A stretch of 64,000 nt of DNA from NCBI GenBank assembly GCA_038322575.1, contig JBBQGB010000001.1, forward strand, positions 1 to 64,000, written 5' to 3'. Numbering within the stretch: the first letter of the stretch is position 1; every line of letters begins with the position of its first letter. The notes beneath the pieces were generated by a model. It searched no databases, was not told the origin of the DNA, and saw nothing but the letters and a program-made list of their open reading frames with translations. The stretch comes from JACMOY01 sp038322575. GTDB taxonomy: Bacteria > Actinomycetota > Actinomycetes > Actinomycetales > Angustibacteraceae. Of this stretch, positions 42,850-51,172 are shown piece after piece. The position numbers and the translations under genes were made by a program.

Positions 42850-42880
42850 TCGAGCCGGGCGCCCGGCCCCGAACGAGAAT

Positions 42881-43504
42881 TCACTCGCGGAGCAGGACCG
42901 CCTCGTCGCCCTCGCTGACCTGACCCTCGACGAGCACGTCGGCGTACACCCCGAGGCAGTGCCGCGGCGCCTTGGAGACCCGCAGCACCGCCGTGCCCAC
43001 CTGCAGCCTCGCGCCGACCCAGCCCGTCTCGAGCCCGTCGCCCACCAGGTCGAGGACGAGGTTGGCGCGCGGCTCCTCGACGCTGCAGGGGCAGGGCCCG
43101 CCCTCGTCGTCGTGGGCGTGTCCGCCGGCGATGGCCTGGCGGCTGACGACGTGCACCGGCGCGACCTCGTTGTAGCCGCCCGCGGCCGCCGCGACGGTGA
43201 CCGGCTCACCGAGCAGCAGCGACAGCGCGGTCTCGGCGTCGGCGCCGGCCAGCGCCTCGCCCCCGGCGAGCGTGACCTGCGGGCCGTCGTCCAGGACGGC
43301 GGCACGCACGGTGCGCAGGACGTCCGCCCGCCTGGCGTTGACCACCTCACCCGCCTCGTCGACCACGGCCCACCGCCGGTCGTCCTGGACGCCGGAGGTC
43401 AGGAAGCGCGCGGATGCCAGCGGGGCGGCGTCCAGGGACTTGACCGGGAACGCCCGCAGCGACGCGACCCGTCCGACGACGGTGGGCTGGGGATCGGCGC
43501 TCAT
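42881..43504 (-). CDS. MOSC domain-containing protein
   Basis: A 207-residue beta-barrel protein of the MOSC type. The N-terminal barrel LRAFPVKSLDAAPLASARFLTSGVQDDRRWAVVD and the C-terminal MOSC motif FSVEEPRANLVLD-like (CSVEEPRANLVLD) with the late cysteine in APRHCLGVY are visible. Relatives bind sulfur or molybdenum cofactor (mARC, YcbX); the Cys suggests sulfur carriage, which is unproven. ATG 43504 overlaps the upstream fusion gene stop (ATGA), so the two share a transcript. Confidence 0.88.
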   Translation of the reverse strand: MSADPQPTVVGRVASLRAFPVKSLDAAPLASARFLTSGVQDDRRWAVVDEAGEVVNARRADVLRTVRAAVLDDGPQVTLAGGEALAGADAETALSLLLGEPVTVAAAAGGYNEVAPVHVVSRQAIAGGHAHDDEGGPCPCSVEEPRANLVLDLVGDGLETGWVGARLQVGTAVLRVSKAPRHCLGVYADVLVEGQVSEGDEAVLLRE

Positions 43505-46500
43505 GCGACGAAGCGTACGTCGCCCGGTGCATCCTCGGCGGGCGGTGCTGCGGGACCGGGACGGCACCAGGGCTGCCACGCCAGGTGCGGCGTGAGCCGG
43601 TGGACGTCCCCCGTCGCCGGGTCGATCGCGGCCATCGTCATCCAGCCGTTGCCGATCAGCGCCTGGATCCCCTGGTGTCGGCGGACGATCCGCAGGACGG
43701 CCGAGGGCGCGGCCCAGACCAGCACCAGCTGGCGCAGTGGCTCGTGCTGGCCAGTCTCGGGGTGGTGCCTCGGGTCGGCGGCGAACAGGGCCTGCCAGGG
43801 CAGCCCCAGCCGCAGGTCGCCGTGGGCCCCGGTCAGCACGCCGACGTCACCCACGACGTTGTGCGTGGCCTTGTCGCCGGCGCCGAACACCTCGTGGTCG
43901 ACCGTGGAGGCGTAGTACTGCGCGTTGATCCACTGGGTCACGACGGTGGGGGCGGTCAGGATCGTCTCGAGGATCACGTCGTCGGGGTCGAGGTCGGGGT
44001 GGTAGTCGTGCAGGAACACCCGCCCGCCCAGGTCCAGGTCGCGCGTCAGTGCCCGCGGGCCGACGACGAACGCCGCGTTGCCGGCCAGCCCCCACTCCGG
44101 GAACGGCTGGGCCCAGTCCCCCGCCCGGTCCCGCAGCCGGTGCGCCAACGCACCGGGTGACAGACGGTGCGCCACGACGCCCGGCAGCCGGGCGGCACGC
44201 TCGGCCCGGACGGCGTCCGCCGCGCTAGCCATCGCCGCCTGCAGCCGGCTGACCGCGTCCAGCTGGGCCGGGGACGCCCGCAGGTGGGGGTCGATCGTCA
44301 CGTCGTCCGTGGTGGTGTCGTGCACAGCTGCGACGGCGAGGCTGCTCGCCGGGATGACGATGCCGTCGGCTGCGAGCGCGGCCCGGACGTCGGGGTCGTT
44401 GAGGATGTCGGCGAGGACCCGGGCGTTGACGTGCCCGCTGTTCCCGCCGCACGCCCCGCAGTCGTACGCGGCGGCGAACGCGTTGTTCTCCACCGTGGCC
44501 CCGTGGCCGCAGACGACCAGCAGGGGGGCGAACCCGTCCACCAGCCCCAGGGTGCGCAGCACGTCCGTGGCGACCCCGGCCCGCTGCTGGGTGGTCAGCC
44601 CCACCGGCAGCAGGGGGCCCTGTGCGTCGGGTGGGATCCGCGGACCCTGCGCCCGGGTGGTCAGCTCGGCCGGTCCCCAGCGGTCGGTGCCCACGTGCCA
44701 CGACCGGCCCAGCCGATGCCACCGCGCGGGGACGATGGTCTGCGCCGCGGCCGCCGCTGCCGACAGGAGTCCGCCGGCCTCGGCGAGCAGCAACGGGGTC
44801 ACCGGAGCCGAGCTCACCGCGGCCGTCGCCGCCCGCAGTCCACGGCGCAGCCCCGCCCGGTCCTGGGTGGGTGTCGTCACCGTCACGGCGGGCCGCACGA
44901 GCGCCGGGCACTGCTCGAACGTCGCTCCCTGCGGGGTCCGGTAGCTCACCACGGCACCGAAGAACCCGGCGAACCCGAACGTCGCGTACGGGCCCGCGTC
45001 CTCCAGGGCGCGGCGCAGCCGTTCCGACCGGACGTCGATGCAGAACACCAGCTGGGCCGCGGGGTCGGCGGTACCCGACCCCCCGCCACTCCCGTGCGCG
45101 ACCTCGGCGGCGCGGGCCCGGATCCGGTCGACCAGGGGCTGCTGGAACCCCAGCTCGTAGGCGGCCTGCCACAGGCTGCGCTGACCCCAGCCGGGGGCCG
45201 CCACCGCGGCGCCAGGGCGGGCGGCGGGCAGGTCGTCCCCGAGCACCGCGGCACTGCCCGCGAGGAGCAGGTCCAGCGCGGCGCGCAGTGCGACGAGCTC
45301 GAGCAGCGCACCGTCGTGGCCACTCTGGCGGACCCGCCACGCAGCGTGCGCCGACCACCCCGGCGCCGCGGCGAGCAGCGCGCACACGTAGCCGACGTGG
45401 GCCGTCGCCGGCAGTCCGCTGCGATCGAGCATCCAGCCCACGGCAGCGGCGGGGTCGGCAGGGATCTCACGGACCCGGGCGCTGACGGCGGCGAGCCCCA
45501 GCGTCCGCTCGTAGGCCGGGGTGGCGGCGGCCCGCCGCCAGAGCCCCCACGGCCCGGCCGAGTCCTCGAGCGCACGCGACCAGGCCCGCTGGCACCACAG
45601 CGCCGCGTGGTCGTCGGCCACCTCGGCCAGCCGCACCCGACCGCCCGTGCGACGGTCGGCCAGGTCCGTGAACCGTCCGGCACCCGGCCCGCCGCTGGTG
45701 TCCTCATCACCCGGGGCAGCGCGCAGATCGGCCACCAGCTCGCGCACGAACGCGTCCAGGTCAGCTCCGTCGTGGGCAAGGTCCTGGTCGACCCAGCGCT
45801 GGCCGGTGGCCGCCCGGAGGTGGTCGACGGTGATCCGGCCCTGGGCGTGCAGCCTGCGGTACGCCGACGCCGGGAGGTACCCCCGGGTCCCGAGCAGCCC
45901 GCTGGACACCTCGGCCGCGTCGTCGAACGCCAGCCCCTCCAGCTGGGCCAGCGGGTTGGCCGCGACCAGGGTGCGCAGCGGCCACGCCGGCGCGGACACC
46001 GTCGCCGCGGTCTGCACGAGGAGCCGGACCCGGTCGACGTCCGCGACGGCGGACCGGCGACCCGGGTGGACGTGTGCGGGCCACGTCGCCGTCCCCGAGA
46101 CCCTGCGGGTCCAGGGGGGCAGCGCGGAGCCCGTGAAGCGGACGGCCCACCGACCGGCCGGGTCGGCTCTCACCGACCGGACGAGCAGGACGCAGCCGGC
46201 CGCGGCGACGACGACCCCGGCCACAAGCGCGCCGGCGACCGGGGCCGGCCACAGGGGCCGCTGCGGCAGCGACGACGACAGCAGTCCCTCGACCCCGGTC
46301 AGCACAAAGGCGTACCCCGCCGCGGCGAGGCCTGCGGCCAGGGCCACCCCGGTGGCCACCCTGCCGGGCACGTCCGGCCGCCGCGCCGCCGCCACCACGG
46401 CCACGACCGATGCACCGGCCGCCATCAGCAGCGGCAGCGCCGCGGCAGCGCCCAGCCGGGCGAGGGACTCCGACGCCGGCCGCCAGGCCAGGGCCACGGC

Positions 46501-47529
46501 GACCACGACGGTCAGCACGGCGACTGCGGCCGCAGCACGGACGTGACGCGGACGGTCCGGCAGCGGTGCGGACGGCCGCCACCGCTCACGGCTGACCGCT
46601 CCGCCGGCCCGCAGGAACAGCCACGCCTTGTAGCAGCCGTGCCCGACCAGGTGCAGCACCCCCGCCGCGGGCAGGCCCAGACCGAGCTGGACCGCGAGGT
46701 AGCCCATCTGCGCCGTGGTCGAGCAGGCCAGGCGGCCCTTGACGTCGGCTCGGGCCTGCGCCGCGACCGTCCCGAAGACCACCGACCCGGCACCCACGAC
46801 CAGCAGCGCCAGCAGCACGGCCGGGGCGGCGACGAACAGCGGCCAGAGCAGGCACACCAGCACCCCCGCGCCGTTCACGATGCCGGCGTGCAGGAACGCC
46901 GAGACCGGGGACGGGGCCTCGGCGGTCTCGGGCAACCAGGACTGCGCAGGCACCAGCGCCGAGCGGACGACGCAGCCCACGAGGAGCAGCGTCGCCACGA
47001 CGGTCGAGCCGGCGCCGGGCAGCGCCACCTGCGCGAGCTCACCGCGGTTGACCGTGGGCAGCAGCACCAGGGCCAGGCCGACCGCCACCCAGACCGCGGC
47101 GTCCCCCGTGAGGAGCGTGCGCCGCACGTACCCGGCCGCCCGTCGTGACGACTCCGTGCCGGGCTGCGCCACCAGGGCCGCCAGCGCCAGGCCGCTGAGG
47201 GTCCATCCCGCCGCGATCACGGGCAGGCTCGCGCCGGCCACCAGCACCGTCAGCGAGGTCAGTGCCGCCACCAGCAGCAGGCCGAACCTGCGCGTGCGGG
47301 CCTGACCGGCCAGGTTGCGTGCCGAGTACGTCGCGACCAGCGCACCGACGCACCCGACGAAACCGAGGAGCACGACGCTGAGGACGTCGATCCGCAGTCC
47401 CAGCGCGACCCCGTGCACCCGCAGGGGGACCGCCTCGAAGGGCCCGCGTGCCATCAGCCGGACCGCGGCGACCAGGGCTGCCAGCACCATGGCGGCGGCG
47501 ACGAAGCGGGCGGCCCGAAGACTGTTCAT
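43501..47529 (-). CDS. dabBA: Fused DabB-DabA inorganic-carbon transport protein (NuoL-like + DUF2309)
   Basis: About 1342 residues. Residues 1-470: multi-span NuoL/DabB-like part with SWLPETAEAPSPVSAFLHAGIVNGAG and HLVGHGCYKAWLFL, the conserved TM7/TM8 region of complex I antiporter-like subunits. Residues ~495-1342: DabA/DUF2309 beginning near VAANPLAQLEG. The zinc/catalytic residues are all there: C830-I-D832-V-R834 in FCIDVRSE, H1009 in CGHG and C1024 in YDCGACGG. The His-Cys spacing of 15 equals that in Halothiobacillus DabA (H524/C539). In characterised systems DabA and DabB are separate and together act as an energy-coupled, vectorial carbonic anhydrase. Start ATG 47529 was preferred over GTG 47538 because TATCGT lies 7 nt before it. 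Confidence 0.9.
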   Translation of the reverse strand: MNSLRAARFVAAAMVLAALVAAVRLMARGPFEAVPLRVHGVALGLRIDVLSVVLLGFVGCVGALVATYSARNLAGQARTRRFGLLLVAALTSLTVLVAGASLPVIAAGWTLSGLALAALVAQPGTESSRRAAGYVRRTLLTGDAAVWVAVGLALVLLPTVNRGELAQVALPGAGSTVVATLLLVGCVVRSALVPAQSWLPETAEAPSPVSAFLHAGIVNGAGVLVCLLWPLFVAAPAVLLALLVVGAGSVVFGTVAAQARADVKGRLACSTTAQMGYLAVQLGLGLPAAGVLHLVGHGCYKAWLFLRAGGAVSRERWRPSAPLPDRPRHVRAAAAVAVLTVVVAVALAWRPASESLARLGAAAALPLLMAAGASVVAVVAAARRPDVPGRVATGVALAAGLAAAGYAFVLTGVEGLLSSSLPQRPLWPAPVAGALVAGVVVAAAGCVLLVRSVRADPAGRWAVRFTGSALPPWTRRVSGTATWPAHVHPGRRSAVADVDRVRLLVQTAATVSAPAWPLRTLVAANPLAQLEGLAFDDAAEVSSGLLGTRGYLPASAYRRLHAQGRITVDHLRAATGQRWVDQDLAHDGADLDAFVRELVADLRAAPGDEDTSGGPGAGRFTDLADRRTGGRVRLAEVADDHAALWCQRAWSRALEDSAGPWGLWRRAAATPAYERTLGLAAVSARVREIPADPAAAVGWMLDRSGLPATAHVGYVCALLAAAPGWSAHAAWRVRQSGHDGALLELVALRAALDLLLAGSAAVLGDDLPAARPGAAVAAPGWGQRSLWQAAYELGFQQPLVDRIRARAAEVAHGSGGGSGTADPAAQLVFCIDVRSERLRRALEDAGPYATFGFAGFFGAVVSYRTPQGATFEQCPALVRPAVTVTTPTQDRAGLRRGLRAATAAVSSAPVTPLLLAEAGGLLSAAAAAAQTIVPARWHRLGRSWHVGTDRWGPAELTTRAQGPRIPPDAQGPLLPVGLTTQQRAGVATDVLRTLGLVDGFAPLLVVCGHGATVENNAFAAAYDCGACGGNSGHVNARVLADILNDPDVRAALAADGIVIPASSLAVAAVHDTTTDDVTIDPHLRASPAQLDAVSRLQAAMASAADAVRAERAARLPGVVAHRLSPGALAHRLRDRAGDWAQPFPEWGLAGNAAFVVGPRALTRDLDLGGRVFLHDYHPDLDPDDVILETILTAPTVVTQWINAQYYASTVDHEVFGAGDKATHNVVGDVGVLTGAHGDLRLGLPWQALFAADPRHHPETGQHEPLRQLVLVWAAPSAVLRIVRRHQGIQALIGNGWMTMAAIDPATGDVHRLTPHLAWQPWCRPGPAAPPAEDAPGDVRFVA

Positions 47530-47536
47530 AGGACGC

Positions 47537-47542
47537 ACGATA
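47537..47542 (-). promoter_or_regulatory. Leaderless -10 element of the dabBA gene
   Basis: TATCGT, 7 nt, ATG on the minus strand. It abuts the dyad at 47542-47561. Confidence 0.5.
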
Positions 47543-47561
47543 CCGGAGATGTATCTCTGGT
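47542..47561. promoter_or_regulatory. Dyad-symmetric operator candidate between dabBA and its divergent regulator
   Basis: ACCGGAGAT-GT-ATCTCTGGT: two 9-bp arms with one mismatch. It lies directly upstream of the dabBA -10, where a dimeric winged-helix regulator would control access of RNA polymerase, and some 28 nt upstream of the regulator's own -10 candidate. Confidence 0.55.
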
Positions 47562-47588
47562 GTCAGGGCTCAGGAGACCAAGTTCTGC

Positions 47589-47594
47589 TAATCT
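47589..47594 (+). promoter_or_regulatory. Candidate -10 element of the winged-helix regulator gene
   Basis: TAATCT, unusually AT-rich for this window; the leader would be about 18-20 nt with a G6 ribosome site before ATG 47619. Confidence 0.45.
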
Positions 47595-47618
47595 TTCGGA
47601 CCAGATCAGAGGGGGGAC

Positions 47619-47942
47619 ATGGCCGGCACCCGACGCAGCGACCCGGCGCCCGCCGCCGCGGCGCAGTCACCCGCGACCGGCTGGCGGTTCCTCACCAACC
47701 ACGGGCACGTCCTGATCTACCTCAGCCGCCATCCGGACGCACGCATCCGCGACGTCGCCGACGCCGTGGGGATCACCGAGCGCTCGACCCAGGCGATCCT
47801 GGCCGAGCTGGAGTCCGACGGCTACGTCACCAAGATCAAGGTCGGTCGGCGCAACCGCTACCAGCTGCACGCCGGTCTGGGGTTCAGGCACCCCCAGGAG
47901 GCCGATCACCCCATCGGTGAGCTGTTGCGCATCTTCCGCTGA
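47619..47942 (+). CDS. Winged helix-turn-helix transcriptional regulator
   Basis: A 107-residue DNA-binding protein. TGWRFLTNHGHVLIYLSRHPDARIRDVADAVGITERSTQAILAELESDGYVTKIKVGRRNRYQL is a complete ArsR/MarR-like winged helix, and the wing follows the recognition helix ERSTQAILAELE. No metal- or ligand-binding residues are obvious. A short C-terminal helix follows. Being divergent from dabBA across an 80-nt region with a dyad, it is the likely regulator of that gene. GGGGGG lies 3-8 nt before the ATG. Confidence 0.88.
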   Translation: MAGTRRSDPAPAAAAQSPATGWRFLTNHGHVLIYLSRHPDARIRDVADAVGITERSTQAILAELESDGYVTKIKVGRRNRYQLHAGLGFRHPQEADHPIGELLRIFR

Positions 47943-47985
47943 CCCGGACGGCCGCCGCCGACCATCGCGGGACGGCGACGCTGGG

Positions 47986-48057
47986 TGGGCGATACTGGGT
48001 TCGAACCAGTGACTTCCTCGGTGTGAACGAGGCGCTCTACCACTGAGCTAATCGCCC
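47986..48057 (-). tRNA. tRNA-Val (anticodon CAC)
   Basis: Cloverleaf complete on the minus strand: acceptor GGGCGAT/ATCGCCC, D-arm GCTCAGTGGTAGAGC, anticodon loop TTCACAC closed by CCTCG/CGAGG, T-arm with GGTTCGAACC. Discriminator A; the CCA end is not encoded (ACCC follows). Confidence 0.95.
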
Positions 48058-48113
48058 GCACGCTGCTCGCGCAGTGCTCCGGAAGAGTACCCGATCGCGC
48101 AGCGGGCCGTGTC

Positions 48114-48572
48114 TCACAACCCCGGGACGTACGCCGTCAGCCGCTGCTCGGCGGCGTCGGGCAACCACGTCGGCACCCCCGACAGGGCGAACAGCGCCCA
48201 GAACACCAGCAGGACCATGGCCACGATGGCCAGCACGACGGCCGTCCGGACGGCGAGGTTGTGCCGCGCCGTCCAGGCGGTCCACTCCCCCACCCTGCGG
48301 CGGGCGGTGTCGAGCAGCCGCTGGGCCCACTCGAACTCGCTGGCCAGCACCGCCAGCCCGGCGAAGATGATCAGCCACCCGGGCCCGGGGGCCGGCAGCA
48401 GCACCAGGCCGACCACGACGATCGCCACCCCGAGCACGCCGACGGCCAGCCGGTAGACCCGGCGGGTGACCGGGTTGCCCTTGAGACGGGCCCGCCAGGC
48501 CCAGCGGTCCTCGTCGGCGTCGATGACGTGGTCGGCGTCGGGGTACTGGTCCAGTCGGACACGGCGATCCAT
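48114..48572 (-). CDS. TIGR02611 family membrane protein
   Basis: A 152-residue actinobacterial membrane protein with two helices before and around the signature LLPAPGPGWLIIFAGLAVLASEFEWAQRLLD and a third near the C-terminus (AVVLAIVAMVLLVFWALFAL). The signature Pro-Gly-Pro-Gly-Trp is diagnostic. No function is established. Leaderless ATG (TACGCT 6 nt upstream). Confidence 0.85.
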   Translation of the reverse strand: MDRRVRLDQYPDADHVIDADEDRWAWRARLKGNPVTRRVYRLAVGVLGVAIVVVGLVLLPAPGPGWLIIFAGLAVLASEFEWAQRLLDTARRRVGEWTAWTARHNLAVRTAVVLAIVAMVLLVFWALFALSGVPTWLPDAAEQRLTAYVPGL

Positions 48573-48578
48573 GGGTCA

Positions 48579-48584
48579 AGCGTA
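48579..48584 (-). promoter_or_regulatory. Leaderless -10 element of the TIGR02611 gene
   Basis: TACGCT, 6 nt, ATG on the minus strand. Confidence 0.5.
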
Positions 48585-48746
48585 GGTCACGAGGCCGTCC
48601 GGCGACCCGCGGACCACCGCGCGTACCGGACACTTCGGACGACATTGCGCCCATTGCGGACACCGAGGTTTGCGGACCTCGCGAACGGGGAACACCGCGT
48701 GTGCAGGCGGTTCACGAGATCGCACCGGCCCACCCAGGAGGACCTG

Positions 48747-49166
48747 ATGGCGCACACCGGACAGCCCGTCGTCGACGAGATGGCGCTGCGCCTCGTGGTC
48801 CCCGGCGACGACGGCCTGCTGCTGCGCGCCACCTTGCGCTACGACCCCGCCGACCCGTTCGCGGTCGAGGCGACCTTTCGGGCCGCGGACGAGGCGATCT
48901 CGTGGGTGATCGCCCGCGACCTGCTGCACGACGGGTTGCTGGCCGAGGCCGGGGTCGGGGACGTGCGGGTGTGGCCGCAGGCCTGGCAGGACGGTGTCCT
49001 CGACCTGGTGCTCATCGAGCTGCGCTCGCCGGACGGCCAGGCCACCTTGGCCATCGACGCCGCCGACCTCGAGGCCTTCCTGCGCCGCACGCTGGACGTG
49101 GTGCCGCGCGGGTGCGAGTCCGCCTACCTCGACCTCGACACGGTGATCGACCGCCTGCTGGGCTGA
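48747..49166 (+). CDS. SsgA/SsgB family sporulation and cell-division regulator
   Basis: A 139-residue SsgA-like protein. The family blocks LRYDPADPFAVEATFRAADEAISWVIARDLLHDGL, GDVRVWP, DLVLIELRSPDGQATLAIDAADLEAFL and a C-terminal helix are visible. In Streptomyces SsgA and SsgB place FtsZ rings at sporulation septa; in other actinomycetes the single copy is SsgB-like. The ATG has AGGAGG 6 nt upstream, one of the strongest ribosome sites in the window. Confidence 0.9.
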   Translation: MAHTGQPVVDEMALRLVVPGDDGLLLRATLRYDPADPFAVEATFRAADEAISWVIARDLLHDGLLAEAGVGDVRVWPQAWQDGVLDLVLIELRSPDGQATLAIDAADLEAFLRRTLDVVPRGCESAYLDLDTVIDRLLG

Positions 49167-49182
49167 CGCGAGCGCCGGCAGG

Positions 49183-50037
49183 TCACGGGTCGGGGTCGGC
49201 GTCCGCCGCGCGGGTGAACACCGCTGCTGCTGCGGCGACCAGCGGTCCCGGTGCCGGGACCACCCGGCCGTCCACCGCGTGCACGGGCTGCACGTCGCGG
49301 GTGGACGACGTCAAGGCCACCTCGCTGGCCCGGGCGAGCTCGTCCAGACCGACCGGGCGCTGGTGGATCACCAGGCCGTCGCGGTGGGCCCACTCCAGCA
49401 GCAGCTCGCGGGTGATCCCGGCCAGGGCGCCGCTGCTCAGCGGCGGGGTGACCAGCTGGCCGTCCACGGCCAGCAGCACGTTCGAGCCGGTTCCCTCGCA
49501 CAGCTGGTCCCGCGTGTTCGCGAACAGCGCCTCACCGGCCCCGCGCTCGCGCGCGAAGGCGAGCGCCACGACGTTCTCGGCGTAGGACGTGGTCTTCAAG
49601 CCGGCGACCGCGCTGCGCTCGTTGCGCACCCACGGCACGACCGCGACGGCCACCGAGGGCGTGGGCCGGGGGACGGGCGAGGCGAGCACGATGTACGTCG
49701 GCTCGACGTCGCCGCGGTCCGACCCCAGCGGCCCGGGGCCGCCGGTCATCGTGACGCGCAGCCGGCCGAAGGGCAGGTGCGCCTCGGCGAGGACCGCGGC
49801 GATCCCCGAGCGCACCAGCGCGACGTCGGGCACGGCCAGCCCCAGCCCGGCGGCCGAGCGAGCCAGCCGCGTCAGGTGCCGGGTGAGCGCGAACGGCTGC
49901 CCGTCGACCACCTTGCAGGTCTCGAACACCCCATCACCGACGGTGAGCCCGTGGTCGGTGGCGAGCACGGACGGCGTGTCACCCACCAGCCGCCCGTCGA
50001 CCCAGCAGACGGTCGCGGCAGGGCTCGACCGGCTCAT
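49183..50037 (-). CDS. pabC: Aminodeoxychorismate lyase
   Basis: A 284-residue fold-type IV PLP enzyme that releases p-aminobenzoate and pyruvate in folate synthesis. VWVDGRLV-like start (VCWVDGRLVGDTPSVLATDHGLTVGDGVFET), PLP lysine K148 in LKTTSYAEN, and the phosphate-binding EGTGSNVLL and TSSTRDVQPV are visible. The ATG overlaps the pabB stop (ATGA), so both pab enzymes are made together. Confidence 0.92.
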   Translation of the reverse strand: MSRSSPAATVCWVDGRLVGDTPSVLATDHGLTVGDGVFETCKVVDGQPFALTRHLTRLARSAAGLGLAVPDVALVRSGIAAVLAEAHLPFGRLRVTMTGGPGPLGSDRGDVEPTYIVLASPVPRPTPSVAVAVVPWVRNERSAVAGLKTTSYAENVVALAFARERGAGEALFANTRDQLCEGTGSNVLLAVDGQLVTPPLSSGALAGITRELLLEWAHRDGLVIHQRPVGLDELARASEVALTSSTRDVQPVHAVDGRVVPAPGPLVAAAAAVFTRAADADPDP

Positions 50038-51056
50038 GGCCTCACCCTGCCAGACGCCAGGCCCACGAGCGTGGCGGCCTTGAGCTCGGTCTCGGCCCAC
50101 TCCCCCGCCGGGTCCGACCCCCAGGTGATGCCGGCGCCGGTGCCGTACCGAAGGACCCTGCGGCCGACGGCGTCGCGGGCGGTCCAGAAGGTGCGGATGC
50201 CGACCGCGAGCTCTGCGGTGCCGGCGTCGGCGTCCACCCAGCCGACGGCTCCGCAGTACGGCCCCCTCGGCACGGGCTCCAGGTCGTGGATCGCCTGCAG
50301 CGCGGTCGATTTCGGCGCCCCCGTCACCGACGCGGGTGGCAGCGTCGCGCCCAGCAGCCGCACCCACGACGTCCCGGGGGCCAGTCGTCCGCTGACCCGC
50401 GAGACCAGGTGCACCAGACCGGGGTGGTGCTCGACCGTGAGCAGCCCCTGCACCGACACCGACCCGGGCCGGCAGACCACCGAGAGGTCGTTGCGCGCCA
50501 GGTCGACGATCATCACGTTCTCGTCGACGTCCTTGTCCCGCAGACCGTCGGCCGTGGCGGCGGTGCCCTTGATCGGGCCGGTCGTGACGGCGTCGTCGTC
50601 GCGGCGCAGGAACAGCTCGGGCGAGGCGCAGACCAGCTCGACACCCGGCACGCGCAGCACGCCCGCGTACGGCGCCGGGTTGGCGAGCGCGGTCAGGCCG
50701 GCGAGGGCCAGCAGGTCGGCGTCCTCGTCGAGGTCGTGCTCGAGCACCCGGCACACGTTGACCTGGTAGACCTCGCCGCGGGCGACCCGCCGACGCACCT
50801 CGCGGACGGCGGACTCGTACGCGGGTCGGGCCAGCGAGGTCCGCCAGCCACCGGACAGCGGGACCCAGGTGCCGCGGGCGGGAAGGCTGGCCGGCCCGAC
50901 CCGGGCGAACCGGGCGGCGGTCACCGCACCCTCGAAGTCGACGACGACGGCCCACCAGCCGCCCTCGTCCAGCGCCGCCACGTCGTGCCGGACCTCGACC
51001 AGGTCGGTGGCGAGACGGCCGGCGAACCACGCGAAGGGCTCGCACGGCGAAGGCAT
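50034..51056 (-). CDS. pabB: Aminodeoxychorismate synthase component I
   Basis: A 340-residue chorismate-utilising enzyme. TGPIKGT supplies the active-site lysine typical of PabB (TrpE and isochorismate synthases have Ala there). DENVMIVDLARNDLSVVCRPGSV, TLPPASVTGAPKSTALQAI and YCGAVGWVD are family signatures. The N-terminal Trp-binding-like region is short. The amidotransferase component PabA is not in the window. Leaderless ATG 51056. Confidence 0.93.
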   Translation of the reverse strand: MPSPCEPFAWFAGRLATDLVEVRHDVAALDEGGWWAVVVDFEGAVTAARFARVGPASLPARGTWVPLSGGWRTSLARPAYESAVREVRRRVARGEVYQVNVCRVLEHDLDEDADLLALAGLTALANPAPYAGVLRVPGVELVCASPELFLRRDDDAVTTGPIKGTAATADGLRDKDVDENVMIVDLARNDLSVVCRPGSVSVQGLLTVEHHPGLVHLVSRVSGRLAPGTSWVRLLGATLPPASVTGAPKSTALQAIHDLEPVPRGPYCGAVGWVDADAGTAELAVGIRTFWTARDAVGRRVLRYGTGAGITWGSDPAGEWAETELKAATLVGLASGRVRP

Positions 51057-51062
51057 GGCCGC

Positions 51063-51068
51063 ACGGTA
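51063..51068 (-). promoter_or_regulatory. Leaderless -10 element of pabB-pabC
   Basis: TACCGT, 6 nt, ATG on the minus strand. Confidence 0.5.
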
Positions 51069-51108
51069 GCCGCCGTGGGTCCGCCTGCGAAGTCGCCCCT
51101 GTCGCGCC

Positions 51109-51114
51109 TATGCT
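51109..51114 (+). promoter_or_regulatory. Candidate -10 element of the PP2C phosphatase gene
   Basis: TATGCT. The first in-frame ATG of the open frame (51110) is part of this hexamer, which argues that translation starts at ATG 51173 instead. Confidence 0.4.
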
Positions 51115-51172
51115 TCGGGCCGTCCCGGCGGTGTGGGCGAGGCGCTGGCGAACGGCGTGGCAGGGGGACGGC

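Noticed and set aside
42796..42880. T-box or other leader riboswitch before thrS, and likewise before hisS and aspS
   Set aside because: The gaps are too short for a T-box, no T-box motif is seen, and the hisS start overlaps the preceding gene.
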